Shown here: positions 8,028 through 15,540 of the stretch, one piece after another | How positions within the stretch are numbered: the stretch's first letter is position 1 | Layout of the letters: the number at the start of each line of letters is the position of its first letter | Assembly: GCF_027943725.1 (NCBI RefSeq) | Contig: NZ_AP025696.1 | Location: forward strand, 1,465,501-1,529,500 | From: Nitrosophilus kaiyonis | GTDB taxonomy: Bacteria > Campylobacterota > Campylobacteria > Campylobacterales > Nitratiruptoraceae | Direction: 5' to 3' | Length of the DNA stretch: 64,000 nt | Notes under the pieces: generated by a model | Seen by the model: only the letters and a program-made list of their open reading frames with translations | The model's database searches: none | Told to the model about the DNA's origin: nothing | Position numbers and translations under genes: made by a program

Positions 8028-8528
8028 ATGAATGTAGCAATACTTGTAGAAGATCTTTTTGATGAGAGAGAATTAATTTATCCTTTTTATAGATTTAAAG
8101 AAGAGGGATATAAAGTTTTAACTATTTCTACAATAAAAAATGAGATTGTTTCAAAACATGGATATAAACTAAAAACAGATTTTAAAATAGATGAGATTGA
8201 AAACAAAGAGTTTGATATTATTTTTATTCCAGGAGGCTTTTCTCCCGATAAATTAAGGTCAAATAATAAAATATTGAATTTTGTAAAAGAACATTTTTAT
8301 CAAAATGCTTTAATATGTGCTATATGTCATGGACCATGGGTTTTGATTTCTGCAGGAATTTTAAAAGGGAAAAAAGCTACAGGCTATTTTTCTATAAAAG
8401 ATGATATTATCAATAGTAGAGCAATTTATATAAATACAAAAGTTGTAAAAGATAATAACATTATAACAGCGACTGATCCTTCAGCGCTCCCAGAAATGAT
8501 GAAGAAAATATTTACTCATTTTCAATAA
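8028..8528 (+). CDS. DJ-1/PfpI family protein
   Basis: A 166-residue DJ-1/PfpI superfamily protein with the nucleophile elbow AICHGPW (Cys at about residue 100). An acidic pocket residue lies in FDERELIYP near the N-terminus. Family members act as deglycases, proteases or redox sensors; the one here could be a PfpI-like stress protein. It follows the DksA-like gene by four bases with only a weak ribosome site, so it is probably translated from the same mRNA. Its 3' end overlaps the converging small gene by 17 bases. Confidence 0.85.
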   Translation: MNVAILVEDLFDERELIYPFYRFKEEGYKVLTISTIKNEIVSKHGYKLKTDFKIDEIENKEFDIIFIPGGFSPDKLRSNNKILNFVKEHFYQNALICAICHGPWVLISAGILKGKKATGYFSIKDDIINSRAIYINTKVVKDNNIITATDPSALPEMMKKIFTHFQ

Positions 8529-8715
8529 AATGCACGTATCTCTCACATATAATATCGTATACAGTTTTTGCTTCATCTTTTGTATCAAATATCCATTCAA
8601 TACTTCTTTTTGAAAAATGAAACACTATTATTTCATCTTTTAATAAAAAACTTTCTACATTGTAAAGATTAATAGGCTCAAAATTGTTATAAGATATAAT
8701 TAATGGCACTTTCAT
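8512..8715 (-). CDS. Small hypothetical protein, 67 residues
   Basis: I do not recognise this protein. It starts MKVPLIISYNNFEPINLY, preceded by an AAAAGG site, so the ATG at 8715 is preferred over one six codons upstream. The sequence looks like a small alpha+beta fold (IIVFHFSK, then an amphipathic helix and VHFIENE). It overlaps the end of the DJ-1 gene on the opposite strand. The frame has normal codon use, but its small size keeps confidence moderate. Confidence 0.5.
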   Translation of the reverse strand: MKVPLIISYNNFEPINLYNVESFLLKDEIIVFHFSKRSIEWIFDTKDEAKTVYDIICERYVHFIENE

Positions 8716-8755
8716 TAAAATCCTTTTATTCATAATTTTATTTATAGGAAATTAT

Positions 8756-9016
8756 ATGACAATAAAAATAAAAGATAAAGAAATAGAAACAGAAAAAATA
8801 AAAAATATCTATCCAAGCGCAATAATAAGAACAGAAGATGGCTCAACTACTCCTATTTCTATTGAATGGGCTGAGCAAAATAAAGATAAAATTAAAATTG
8901 ATTCTTATGCAATATTAGTTGTAAAAAAAGATAATACAAAAATTGATATCTATTTTGATGATTTTAATGAAATGGTAAACGCGCTAAAATCAATATTTGA
9001 TAAATTTAAAAAATAA
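8756..9016 (+). CDS. Small hypothetical protein, 86 residues
   Basis: I do not recognise this family. The product is a soluble alpha+beta protein: short strands near the N-terminus (MTIKIKDKEIE), then IRTEDGSTTPISIEWAEQN and a C-terminal helix (FNEMVNALKSIFDKFKK). An AGGAAA site precedes the ATG. It is divergent from the 67-residue gene and 66 bases upstream of motA on the same strand, so it could share the motA transcript. No function should be assigned. Confidence 0.55.
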   Translation: MTIKIKDKEIETEKIKNIYPSAIIRTEDGSTTPISIEWAEQNKDKIKIDSYAILVVKKDNTKIDIYFDDFNEMVNALKSIFDKFKK

Positions 9017-9082
9017 AATTAAAAAATTCAAAATTATTTCCGATAATTAAGCTGAAAAATATAAATTTTTTAGGGAAGATAA

Positions 9083-9841
9083 ATGGATATAGCTACATTA
9101 GTAGGTATGGGTGGTGCCTGGCTTTTAATTATTGTTTCTATAATTATTGGCGGAAGCCCTATGGCTTTTGTGAATGCTCCATCACTTTTAATTGTTGTTG
9201 GTGGAGGAATGGCTGCTGCACTTTCAAGTTTTCCTATGAAAGATTTTATAAATGGAGTTAAAGCAGTTGGCAAAGTTTTTAAACCTGGAATGCCTGACCC
9301 AATGGAAACAATTGAATTTTTAGTAGAAACTATGAAAAAAGCAAGAAAAGAGGGTATTTTATCATTAGAGTCTGATATAGATAAATATTATGAAAAAGAT
9401 AGATTACTTGGTGATATTATGAGAATGCTTATTGATGGCCAAGATATTGAAGAGATAGAGAGCAATGTAGATAATGCTTTAGCTCAAATAGATCAAAAAC
9501 TATCAACGGAAGTAAATGTATGGGATTCATTAGGTGAGCTTTTTCCAGCTCTTGGTATGATTGGTACACTAATTGGACTTATTCAAATGCTTCAAAATCT
9601 ATCAGATCCTGCAGCACTTGGTCCTGGTATGGCAGTGGCAATGATTACAACACTATATGGTGCAGTACTTGCAAATGTTGTATGTATTCCTATTGTTAAA
9701 AAATTGAAATATTATAAAGATGTAGAATTGATGTTTAAAGAGTCTTATCTGATTACTGCTAAAGCAATAGAAAAAGGTTTAAATCCAAACTCATTACAAC
9801 AAAAATTGGCTGCTCTTTATGGAGTAGAAGTTGGTGAATAA
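9083..9841 (+). CDS. motA: Flagellar motor stator protein MotA
   Basis: MotA forms, with MotB, the proton-driven stator of the flagellar motor in the inner membrane. The 252-residue product has the expected four membrane segments: two near the N-terminus (LLIIVSIIIGG; FVNAPSLLIVVGG) and two after a cytoplasmic loop of about 110 residues. The conserved channel region LFPALGMIGTLIGL and the GPGMAVAMITTLYGAVLAN segment hold the prolines and small residues of the ion path. An AGGGAAG site precedes the ATG. Two motB genes follow at 2 and 8 bases, a compact stator operon. Confidence 0.95.
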   Translation: MDIATLVGMGGAWLLIIVSIIIGGSPMAFVNAPSLLIVVGGGMAAALSSFPMKDFINGVKAVGKVFKPGMPDPMETIEFLVETMKKARKEGILSLESDIDKYYEKDRLLGDIMRMLIDGQDIEEIESNVDNALAQIDQKLSTEVNVWDSLGELFPALGMIGTLIGLIQMLQNLSDPAALGPGMAVAMITTLYGAVLANVVCIPIVKKLKYYKDVELMFKESYLITAKAIEKGLNPNSLQQKLAALYGVEVGE

Positions 9842-9843
9842 AA

Positions 9844-10542
9844 ATGGCAAGAAAAAAGAAAGAAGAGTGTCCTAGTGTTCCTGGATGGTTAGTTAGTTTT
9901 GGTGACTTAATGTCACTTCTTCTTACCTTTTTCATTCTTCTTTACTCTATGAGTACAATATCTTTAGAAAAGTTTTATCAATCTATCAGAGGACTAACTG
10001 AAGCTTTTGGCGGAAGAACATTACAAAATAAAGAGACTATTATTCAAGGGAAAAAGGTTAATTTAAATTTTCCTATGTATCCAAAAATAAAAAAGAAAAA
10101 AGCAGTACAAAAAAAATTAAATGATATAAAACAGATGCTAGAAAATGCAGGATTTAAAGCAGAAGTAGTATCTCATGGAAGTACAATAACTTTAAGACTA
10201 TTTTCTGATAAAATTTTTCCTCCAGGTAAAGATATTCCATATAAAGATGTAATTCCATATATTATGACATTTTGTGAAAAATTAAAAGATAGCTCTTTGC
10301 CTTTAATAATTGTAGGTCATACTGATAATACACCAATAAAATCAAAAAGGTTTAGTAACAATTTAGAGCTGTCTGCTTCAAGAGCGGTAAATATACTTAG
10401 AATGTTTATAAAATGTGGTTACGATGAAAAGGCTTTGGCTGCAGAGGGAAGAGGGGAGTTTGAACCTATTGTTCCAAATGACACACCTCAAAATAGAGCC
10501 AAAAATAGAAGAATAGAATTTGTAATAGATCTATCAGTTTAG
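9844..10542 (+). CDS. motB: Flagellar motor stator protein MotB (first copy)
   Basis: A 232-residue MotB. A short basic N-terminus leads into one membrane helix with the proton-carrying aspartate in VSFGDLMSLLLTFF (Asp21). A plug/linker region follows, then a C-terminal OmpA-like peptidoglycan-binding domain (IIVGHTDNTPI, NLELSASRAVNILR, EGRGEFEP, NRRIEFVI). It anchors the stator to the cell wall. It begins two bases after motA. A second MotB-like gene follows eight bases later with a nearly identical N-terminus, so this is one of two possible partners for the single MotA. Confidence 0.93.
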   Translation: MARKKKEECPSVPGWLVSFGDLMSLLLTFFILLYSMSTISLEKFYQSIRGLTEAFGGRTLQNKETIIQGKKVNLNFPMYPKIKKKKAVQKKLNDIKQMLENAGFKAEVVSHGSTITLRLFSDKIFPPGKDIPYKDVIPYIMTFCEKLKDSSLPLIIVGHTDNTPIKSKRFSNNLELSASRAVNILRMFIKCGYDEKALAAEGRGEFEPIVPNDTPQNRAKNRRIEFVIDLSV

Positions 10543-10550
10543 GATATATT

Positions 10551-11255
10551 ATGGCTAGAAAAAAAGAAGAAGAGTGCAAAAGCATACCAGGTTGGCTTGT
10601 TAGCTTTAGTGATTTGATGTCTCTTCTTTTGACATTTTTTATTTTATTATATGCAATGAGTACAGTTGATGTAACAAAAGCAATGAAATTTTTATCATAT
10701 TTCCAAGGAGAAAACCCAAAATTTGCTCCAGAACAAACTTCAGTAATACCACCAATAGTTCCTTTTTCAACTAATGTTGTATTAAAAGTCAAAAAAAGAA
10801 TAAAAAAGCTTTTACCTGTTTCAGCTTTTCAGATAGTTGCAACAAAAGAGTATGCTTTAATTAGACTTTTTGATGATATAATTTTTGAGCCAAACTCTTA
10901 TAAATTAACTCCTAAAGCAAAAAAAGCTCTAAAAGAGATAAGTAAAACATTAATCACAATAAAAAAGAGTCTCAAAAAAAATGAAAAAATTAAAATCAAA
11001 GTAGTAGGCCATACAGATATTTCTACACCAAATAAAAAGATTCCAGGCGTAAAAGATTCATGGGATCTTTCTATAAAAAGAGCTACAGCAGTTGCTGAAT
11101 TTTTAATATCAAATGGAGTAGATCCATCTATGATTTCTGTTACAGGATATGGAAATACAAAACCATTATATAAATGGAGACATCCTATGCTCCAAAGAAG
11201 AAATAGCAGAGTAGAGATATTTATAAAAGTTGAAGCAGAGAAGAAAACTCAATAA
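10551..11255 (+). CDS. Second MotB-like stator protein
   Basis: A 234-residue paralogue of the preceding gene. The N-terminal 36 residues are almost the same, including the aspartate in VSFSDLMSLLLTFF (Asp21). The linker then diverges (a Pro-rich QTSVIPPIVPF region) and the OmpA-like domain is more distant (KVVGHTDIST, DLSIKRATAVAEFLIS, RRNSRVEIFI). All residues needed for proton conduction and wall binding appear intact, so it is probably a working alternative or mixed stator subunit. It could instead be a structural disc protein like those of polar motors; the intact Asp argues against that. It overlaps the converging chorismate mutase gene by seven bases. Confidence 0.85.
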   Translation: MARKKEEECKSIPGWLVSFSDLMSLLLTFFILLYAMSTVDVTKAMKFLSYFQGENPKFAPEQTSVIPPIVPFSTNVVLKVKKRIKKLLPVSAFQIVATKEYALIRLFDDIIFEPNSYKLTPKAKKALKEISKTLITIKKSLKKNEKIKIKVVGHTDISTPNKKIPGVKDSWDLSIKRATAVAEFLISNGVDPSMISVTGYGNTKPLYKWRHPMLQRRNSRVEIFIKVEAEKKTQ

Positions 11256-11542
11256 GCTCCTCCATGCTTAAACTCTTCAATCTCCATCTCAACCATTTTG
11301 TCAATCAATATTTTAAAAATATCAGCCACTAAATTTGGAGAAATTCCAAGAGTGCCTGCTAAATGTCTTACATGATTTAAAACATCATTAATTCTTTCAT
11401 CACTTTTTATCTCATCTACACTAACTTTGAATTTTGCAGCCTGTTTTACATATTTACTTCTTTGAGCTATAAGTTTTACTATCTCTTCATCAATTTTATC
11501 TATCTCTTTTCTAACTTCCTCAAGTGTTTTGCATTCTTTCAT
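11249..11542 (-). CDS. Chorismate mutase, AroQ type
   Basis: A 97-residue all-helical protein of the AroQ chorismate mutase family, which rearranges chorismate to prephenate for phenylalanine and tyrosine synthesis. The signature is visible in LEEVRKEIDKIDEEIVKLIA, with Arg15 as the conserved active-site Arg, then AQRSKYVKQAAKFK and DERINDVLNHV. As a single-domain enzyme it lacks the prephenate dehydratase fused to it in many bacteria. Isochorismate pyruvate lyase (PchB) has the same fold and is a less likely alternative. It lies 15 bases downstream of xerH on the same strand. Confidence 0.82.
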   Translation of the reverse strand: MKECKTLEEVRKEIDKIDEEIVKLIAQRSKYVKQAAKFKVSVDEIKSDERINDVLNHVRHLAGTLGISPNLVADIFKILIDKMVEMEIEEFKHGGAY

Positions 11543-11557
11543 TTTTTTTCCTCCATA

Positions 11558-12622
11558 TTATTTAATATCATCCATAACACTAGCAGCTTTTTTTAATCTC
11601 TCTTTATCAAAATGTGTATAAATTCTTGAAGTATCTAAACTTGCATGACCAAGAGCTTCTTGTACTAATACAAGATCTTTACTTTTTATATAAAGAAGCG
11701 TAGCAAAAGTATGCCTTAGCATATGTGCTCCATTTTTCTCTTTTCTAATGCCTGCATTTATCAATATCTTTTCAACAATTCTACTAACATAAGCTTGGGT
11801 TAGGGGAGTGCCTTTTTTATTGCAAAATAGAAAATCATTTTCGCATCTTCTAAACAAAAGCCACTCTTGTAAATCCTTATTTATATGTTTAGATTTTATC
11901 ATAACAATTCTTGATTTATTTCCTTTTCCTACAATTTTTAATAAATATACATCTTTTTCATCTATTATATCTTTTATTTTTAGATTAATTGCCTCAGATA
12001 CACGTATTCCAGTATATAAAATTATTTTTATCAAAAGCCTGTTTCTTGCTGCTATATCTTGTTTAAAAGGATAATTTTCAATAGAATTTAAAAATTTTGA
12101 TATTTCATCTTCAGTCATATATACAGGTAGTTTAACACCAGCTTTCCCTCTTAAACCTCCCCAATTTTTCAATTCAATTCCATATACATGAGATTTTCCA
12201 TCATTTTCAATATTTTGTTTATCAATATATTTAAAGAAGTTTATCATAGAGATTCTATAATTTTTTTTTGTTGCATCGCTTAGACCACCGGTAGAAGAGG
12301 TTAGAAAGTCTATAATCATCTCTTCATCAATCTCTTTCATAGATGCTAGACCCAGATATGTAAGATAGTTATAAAGCTTTTCTAAAGGTTTATAGTATGT
12401 ATTTATTCCAATTATTCCTGCATTTCTTGCTTTTTTTGAAAGATTTGATAACTCTTCAATATTTTGAACACCTTTTGTTAATTTTTCAATAACTTCTGCA
12501 ATAGTTTTTTGATCTTTTACCTGTCTATTTGACAGAGAAGTTAATTTATATCTTATATATCTTTCTATCCAAAATAGAAGCGTATCATTAAAATTCTCTT
12601 TAAAATCCAATGGATATTTCAT
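11558..12622 (-). CDS. xerH: Tyrosine recombinase XerH
   Basis: A 354-residue tyrosine recombinase. The catalytic residues are in place: Arg207 (TGIRVSEAI), Lys in VGKGNKSR (about 233-236), HMLRH (His300, Arg303), LGHAS (His326) and Tyr335 (RIYTHF). The N-terminal 165 residues form the core-binding domain. Length and sequence fit XerH, the single Xer recombinase that resolves chromosome dimers in Helicobacter and Campylobacter, instead of the XerC/XerD pair. A dif-like inverted repeat lies 22 bases upstream of the start, as is usual for xerH. AGGATG precedes the ATG. Confidence 0.9.
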   Translation of the reverse strand: MKYPLDFKENFNDTLLFWIERYIRYKLTSLSNRQVKDQKTIAEVIEKLTKGVQNIEELSNLSKKARNAGIIGINTYYKPLEKLYNYLTYLGLASMKEIDEEMIIDFLTSSTGGLSDATKKNYRISMINFFKYIDKQNIENDGKSHVYGIELKNWGGLRGKAGVKLPVYMTEDEISKFLNSIENYPFKQDIAARNRLLIKIILYTGIRVSEAINLKIKDIIDEKDVYLLKIVGKGNKSRIVMIKSKHINKDLQEWLLFRRCENDFLFCNKKGTPLTQAYVSRIVEKILINAGIRKEKNGAHMLRHTFATLLYIKSKDLVLVQEALGHASLDTSRIYTHFDKERLKKAASVMDDIK

Positions 12623-12644
12623 TAATTCATCCTAATATATTGTA

Positions 12645-12672
12645 AGTATTGAAAACTATAATTTTCAAACTT
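12645..12672. other. Candidate dif (difH) recombination site
   Basis: A 28-base site directly upstream of xerH. The left arm is AGTATTGAAAA (12645-12655), the 6-base centre CTATAA (12656-12661), and the right arm TTTTCAAACTT (12662-12672). The inner seven bases of each arm, TTGAAAA and TTTTCAA, are perfect inverted copies. Two 11-base arms around a 6-base centre is the layout of Xer sites, and TGAAAA/TTTTCA inner arms fit difH. If right, this marks the replication terminus region and the place where XerH acts. Confidence 0.65.
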
Positions 12673-12744
12673 TTATCTTTTTTGTTTCACACTATTTTAC
12701 TAAAAAAAGAATTAGATAAATTTTTAATCAAATTTTTTATTAAG

Positions 12745-12855
12745 TTAACAGATGTTAATATTACTCCCAAGTTAATATGAACATTTGTTAATATTTATAA
12801 AAATAAATGTGAACAATTGTTAATTTATGGAATTTTTATTATGAACAATTGTTAA
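12745..12855 (+). promoter_or_regulatory. Four phased TetR-type operators upstream of the TetR gene
   Basis: Four 14-base inverted repeats fit T(G/T)AACA-NN-TGTTAA: 12745-12758 (TTAACA-GA-TGTTAA, perfect), 12778-12791 (TGAACA-TT-TGTTAA), 12810-12823 and 12842-12855 (both TGAACA-AT-TGTTAA). Their centres are 33, 32 and 32 bases apart, close to three turns of DNA, so all four face the same side of the helix. The last ends 19 bases before the tetR ATG. They are most simply autoregulatory operators of the adjacent TetR protein. Confidence 0.75.
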
Positions 12856-12874
12856 TAATATAGAAAGGAATGCC

Positions 12875-13504
12875 ATGAATTCGGGAAAACAAGATGTAAA
12901 AAATAAAAAGACAACAAAAGAGAAAATTTTAGATGCTGCATTGGAGCTAATTTCTGTTTATGGATATAAAGGTGCATCAGTTAGAAAAATTGCAAAAGTT
13001 GTTGGCATTAGAGAAAGTGCCATTTATAACCATTTTAAAAATAAAGAAGAGATTTTTAAAGAGATAATGAAAACTCTTTTTACTACCCCTTTTGATGAGT
13101 ATTTTGAAAAAAAACCTATAGAAACAAATGCTTTAAGAGGAAAAAGATTTTTATCTGAGTATGCTGCAACAATTAAATTAATTACATTTGATGTTAAAAA
13201 TGAGAAATTTTTTAAAATTATATTGATTGAATTAATGCAAAATAAAAATGTTAGAGATATGTTTTTGAAATATTTTTATGAGGATAATATAAAAAATCTC
13301 TCAAAAGCTTTTTTTATTATGATGCAAGAAGGTATGATTAGAACATCTGATCCAATGCTTATGGCTCAAGAATTTTTTGCTCCCCTTTTTTATTATAGAT
13401 TGCAAGTTACATTGCTTAGACTTGATGGTAAGCATACAACAATGCTTTCAACAATATTTGAAAAACATGTTGATTTCTTTTGGGAAAGCATCTCTATTGG
13501 TTGA
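12875..13504 (+). CDS. TetR/AcrR family transcriptional regulator
   Basis: A 209-residue TetR-family repressor. The helix-turn-helix spans about residues 14-62 (TKEKILDAALELISVYGYKG, then VRKIAKVVGIRESAIYNHFKNK). The larger C-terminal half is the ligand-binding and dimer domain and is not family-specific. An AAAGGAATG site precedes the ATG. Four phased inverted repeats lie in the 130 bases upstream, so it very likely controls itself. No efflux or transport gene lies beside it, since the next gene, rnz, converges and overlaps by 11 bases. Other targets must therefore be elsewhere in the genome. The inducer is unknown. Confidence 0.9.
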   Translation: MNSGKQDVKNKKTTKEKILDAALELISVYGYKGASVRKIAKVVGIRESAIYNHFKNKEEIFKEIMKTLFTTPFDEYFEKKPIETNALRGKRFLSEYAATIKLITFDVKNEKFFKIILIELMQNKNVRDMFLKYFYEDNIKNLSKAFFIMMQEGMIRTSDPMLMAQEFFAPLFYYRLQVTLLRLDGKHTTMLSTIFEKHVDFFWESISIG

Positions 13505-14474
13505 TATTTTTTAATATTAGATTTTTATCGATAGTTAACTCATAAATATCAAAATCATTTGCAAGAAAAAGTCTATTTTTATAATATTTTTTTGCCTCTT
13601 CTAAAATTTCTTTGATATTATGTTTTTGTTTATCATGAGATTCAGTATATCTTGGACTAAAATGTGTAAGAATAAGATTTTTAATATTTAAATTTTCAGC
13701 AGCAATAGCTACATTTTTTGCTGTTGAATGTTTTATTTTAACTCCTAAAGAGTCATATACATCTTGGGTATAAGTTGCCTCATGAATTAAAAGATCTATA
13801 TATTTAAATCTTCTTTTAATTTCATCGAATAAAAAAGGATTATCATTATCTCCAGCAATAATAACCACCCTTCCCTTTTTTGGTTTTTCAAGATAATCTT
13901 TTGATTCAATAACTTTTCCCTCATAGTAAACTTTACTTCTATTTTTAATCTCTTTATAAATTGGTCCAGGCTTTATTCCATCTTGAAGTAATTTTTCTAC
14001 ATTTAATTTTCCTACATGATCTTTTTCAATTATTGTATATGAAAAAGTAGGAATAGAATGAGACAATAATAGAGTATAAATAGAAAAATTATCAAATTTA
14101 TACAGTTTATTATTTTCAACCTCAATAATATCTAATTCAAAAGAGAGATTTAGCTGAGTATATTTTAATACAGAATCTATAAGCTCTTTTATATTTTTGG
14201 GTCCAAAAATTGTAAGTTTTGAGCACTCTTCAATCATGCTCCTTGATGCAAGCAATCCAAAAATTCCATAAATATGATCACCATGAAGATGGGTTATAAA
14301 TATATTTTTTAATTTCGCCAAAGATAGATTGGTTTTTAAAATTTGGTGCTGGGTTGCTTCACCACAATCAAAAAGCATCCAATCTTTTCTGTTTTTAAAT
14401 TTTAAAGATAGAGCGGAAACATTTCTATTTTTTGTTGGTTTTCCAGCACTTGTTCCTAAAAAAATTATCTGCAT
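13494..14474 (-). CDS. rnz: Ribonuclease Z (tRNA 3' endonuclease)
   Basis: A 326-residue metallo-beta-lactamase-fold nuclease that cuts tRNA precursors at the 3' end. The start MQIIFLGTSAGKPTKNRN and the zinc motif THLHGDHIYGIFGLL (His62, His64, Asp66, His67) are those of RNase Z. Further ligands lie in AGDNDNPF, HEATY and LTHFSPRY. The central LQDGIKPGPIYKEIKN region fits the exosite arm of short-form RNase Z. It overlaps the upstream methyltransferase by 10 bases and the converging tetR by 11. The start in the overlap is the ATG at 14474. Confidence 0.93.
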   Translation of the reverse strand: MQIIFLGTSAGKPTKNRNVSALSLKFKNRKDWMLFDCGEATQHQILKTNLSLAKLKNIFITHLHGDHIYGIFGLLASRSMIEECSKLTIFGPKNIKELIDSVLKYTQLNLSFELDIIEVENNKLYKFDNFSIYTLLLSHSIPTFSYTIIEKDHVGKLNVEKLLQDGIKPGPIYKEIKNRSKVYYEGKVIESKDYLEKPKKGRVVIIAGDNDNPFLFDEIKRRFKYIDLLIHEATYTQDVYDSLGVKIKHSTAKNVAIAAENLNIKNLILTHFSPRYTESHDKQKHNIKEILEEAKKYYKNRLFLANDFDIYELTIDKNLILKNINQ

Positions 14475-15025
14475 GATATTTTCTTACATACAAGATTTGC
14501 TTTTTTAGCTTTCTCATTTTTATGTGTTAATATATCTTTTTCTTCATAATAGATAATCTCATATTTTATAAAATTGTGAAGTAGCTCATTTGAATTTAGC
14601 AGATACTCTCTTTTCATACTATTTTTTAAATTTTTATCGTATACAAAGGTCTCATAAATTAATATACCATCTTTTTTTAGAGCTTCATCTATTTTATAAA
14701 AAAGATTTCTATTTAGATAATTTACACATATAATCAAATCATAACAGTTTTTTTTAAAATCAAAATTATCAAGGTCTGCCTCTATTGGATTGATATTTTT
14801 TGTATTTTTTAAATATTTTAGTGCCTCGCTTGATATATCTATAGCATCTACAATAAATCCTTTATTGGCTAAAAATTTGCTATTTCTACCATTTCCACAA
14901 GCAATATCTAATGCTTTTGATTTTTTAGCTAAATTATAATAATTTTTAACAATGTCAGAAGGAAGAGTTGGTATGTCAACCAAATTTTTGTATTTTTTAT
15001 CCCATTTAATTTTATCTTCAAACAT
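14465..15025 (-). CDS. Class I SAM-dependent methyltransferase (TehB-like)
   Basis: A 186-residue Rossmann-fold methyltransferase. SAM-binding motifs are clear: ALDIACGNGRNSKFLA (about 38-53), then VDAIDISSEAL and YDLIICVNYLNR. The small single-domain form resembles TehB/UbiE-like enzymes acting on small molecules. The substrate cannot be deduced. AGAGGAAAA precedes the ATG. It is the middle gene of a three-gene minus-strand set, overlapping the unknown 140-residue gene by 8 bases and rnz by 10. Confidence 0.85.
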   Translation of the reverse strand: MFEDKIKWDKKYKNLVDIPTLPSDIVKNYYNLAKKSKALDIACGNGRNSKFLANKGFIVDAIDISSEALKYLKNTKNINPIEADLDNFDFKKNCYDLIICVNYLNRNLFYKIDEALKKDGILIYETFVYDKNLKNSMKREYLLNSNELLHNFIKYEIIYYEEKDILTHKNEKAKKANLVCKKISCR

Positions 15026-15440
15026 TTTTTTCCTCTAACTTTTTTAAAAAGTTTTTATAATGTTCAACTTGCAAAAAACTTTTTTCAAGTCTCCATCTTA
15101 TAACAAATTCAACTATTTTTTCTAATTGCTCCTTTTCTATTTTTTCAGCTCTACCAAAATATCTTAGATTAATATTTTTTAATTTTTTATCCTCTTTTTT
15201 AATTCCTATAATTTGAACATATTTTCCCTCTTGTATTTTTGCAAATTCATTTTCATTTAGAGAAATTCCACTTAAATTCATAGCTTTAAATAAAAATATT
15301 TCATCAAAATTTTTAACTTTCTCATCAATTTTTAAATCATTATAAATTTTTTTTAATTTCTCAATGTTATTTTTTCTAATAACTTCTAAAGAGATTAATT
15401 TATCTGTAAGTTTTTTTAATTTTTCGATTTTTGAATCCAT
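15018..15440 (-). CDS. Conserved-looking hypothetical protein, 140 residues
   Basis: I do not recognise the family. The first 40 residues form a Lys/Leu-rich helix or coiled coil (KIEKLKKLTDKLISLEVIRK). A mixed middle (KYVQIIGIKKEDKKLKN) follows, and the C-terminal helix (EFVIRWRLEKSFLQVEHYKN) is amphipathic. There is no signal peptide or membrane helix. AAGGAT precedes the ATG. It heads the operon with the TehB-like methyltransferase and rnz, overlapping the former by 8 bases, and is divergent from murA. No function is offered. Confidence 0.65.
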   Translation of the reverse strand: MDSKIEKLKKLTDKLISLEVIRKNNIEKLKKIYNDLKIDEKVKNFDEIFLFKAMNLSGISLNENEFAKIQEGKYVQIIGIKKEDKKLKNINLRYFGRAEKIEKEQLEKIVEFVIRWRLEKSFLQVEHYKNFLKKLEEKNV

Positions 15441-15540
15441 TTTTATCCTTTTGAAAAATACATATTAAATAATATAACAAATATCTTTAATTATGTTTTA
15501 GTATAATTGCAAATGTATTATAAAAACTTAAAGGTTATCT

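Noticed and set aside
12745-12855. Evenly spaced repeats as a short CRISPR array
   Set aside because: The repeats are 14-base inverted repeats at helical spacing with AT-rich gaps of about 19 bases, directly in front of a TetR gene; no cas gene is present.
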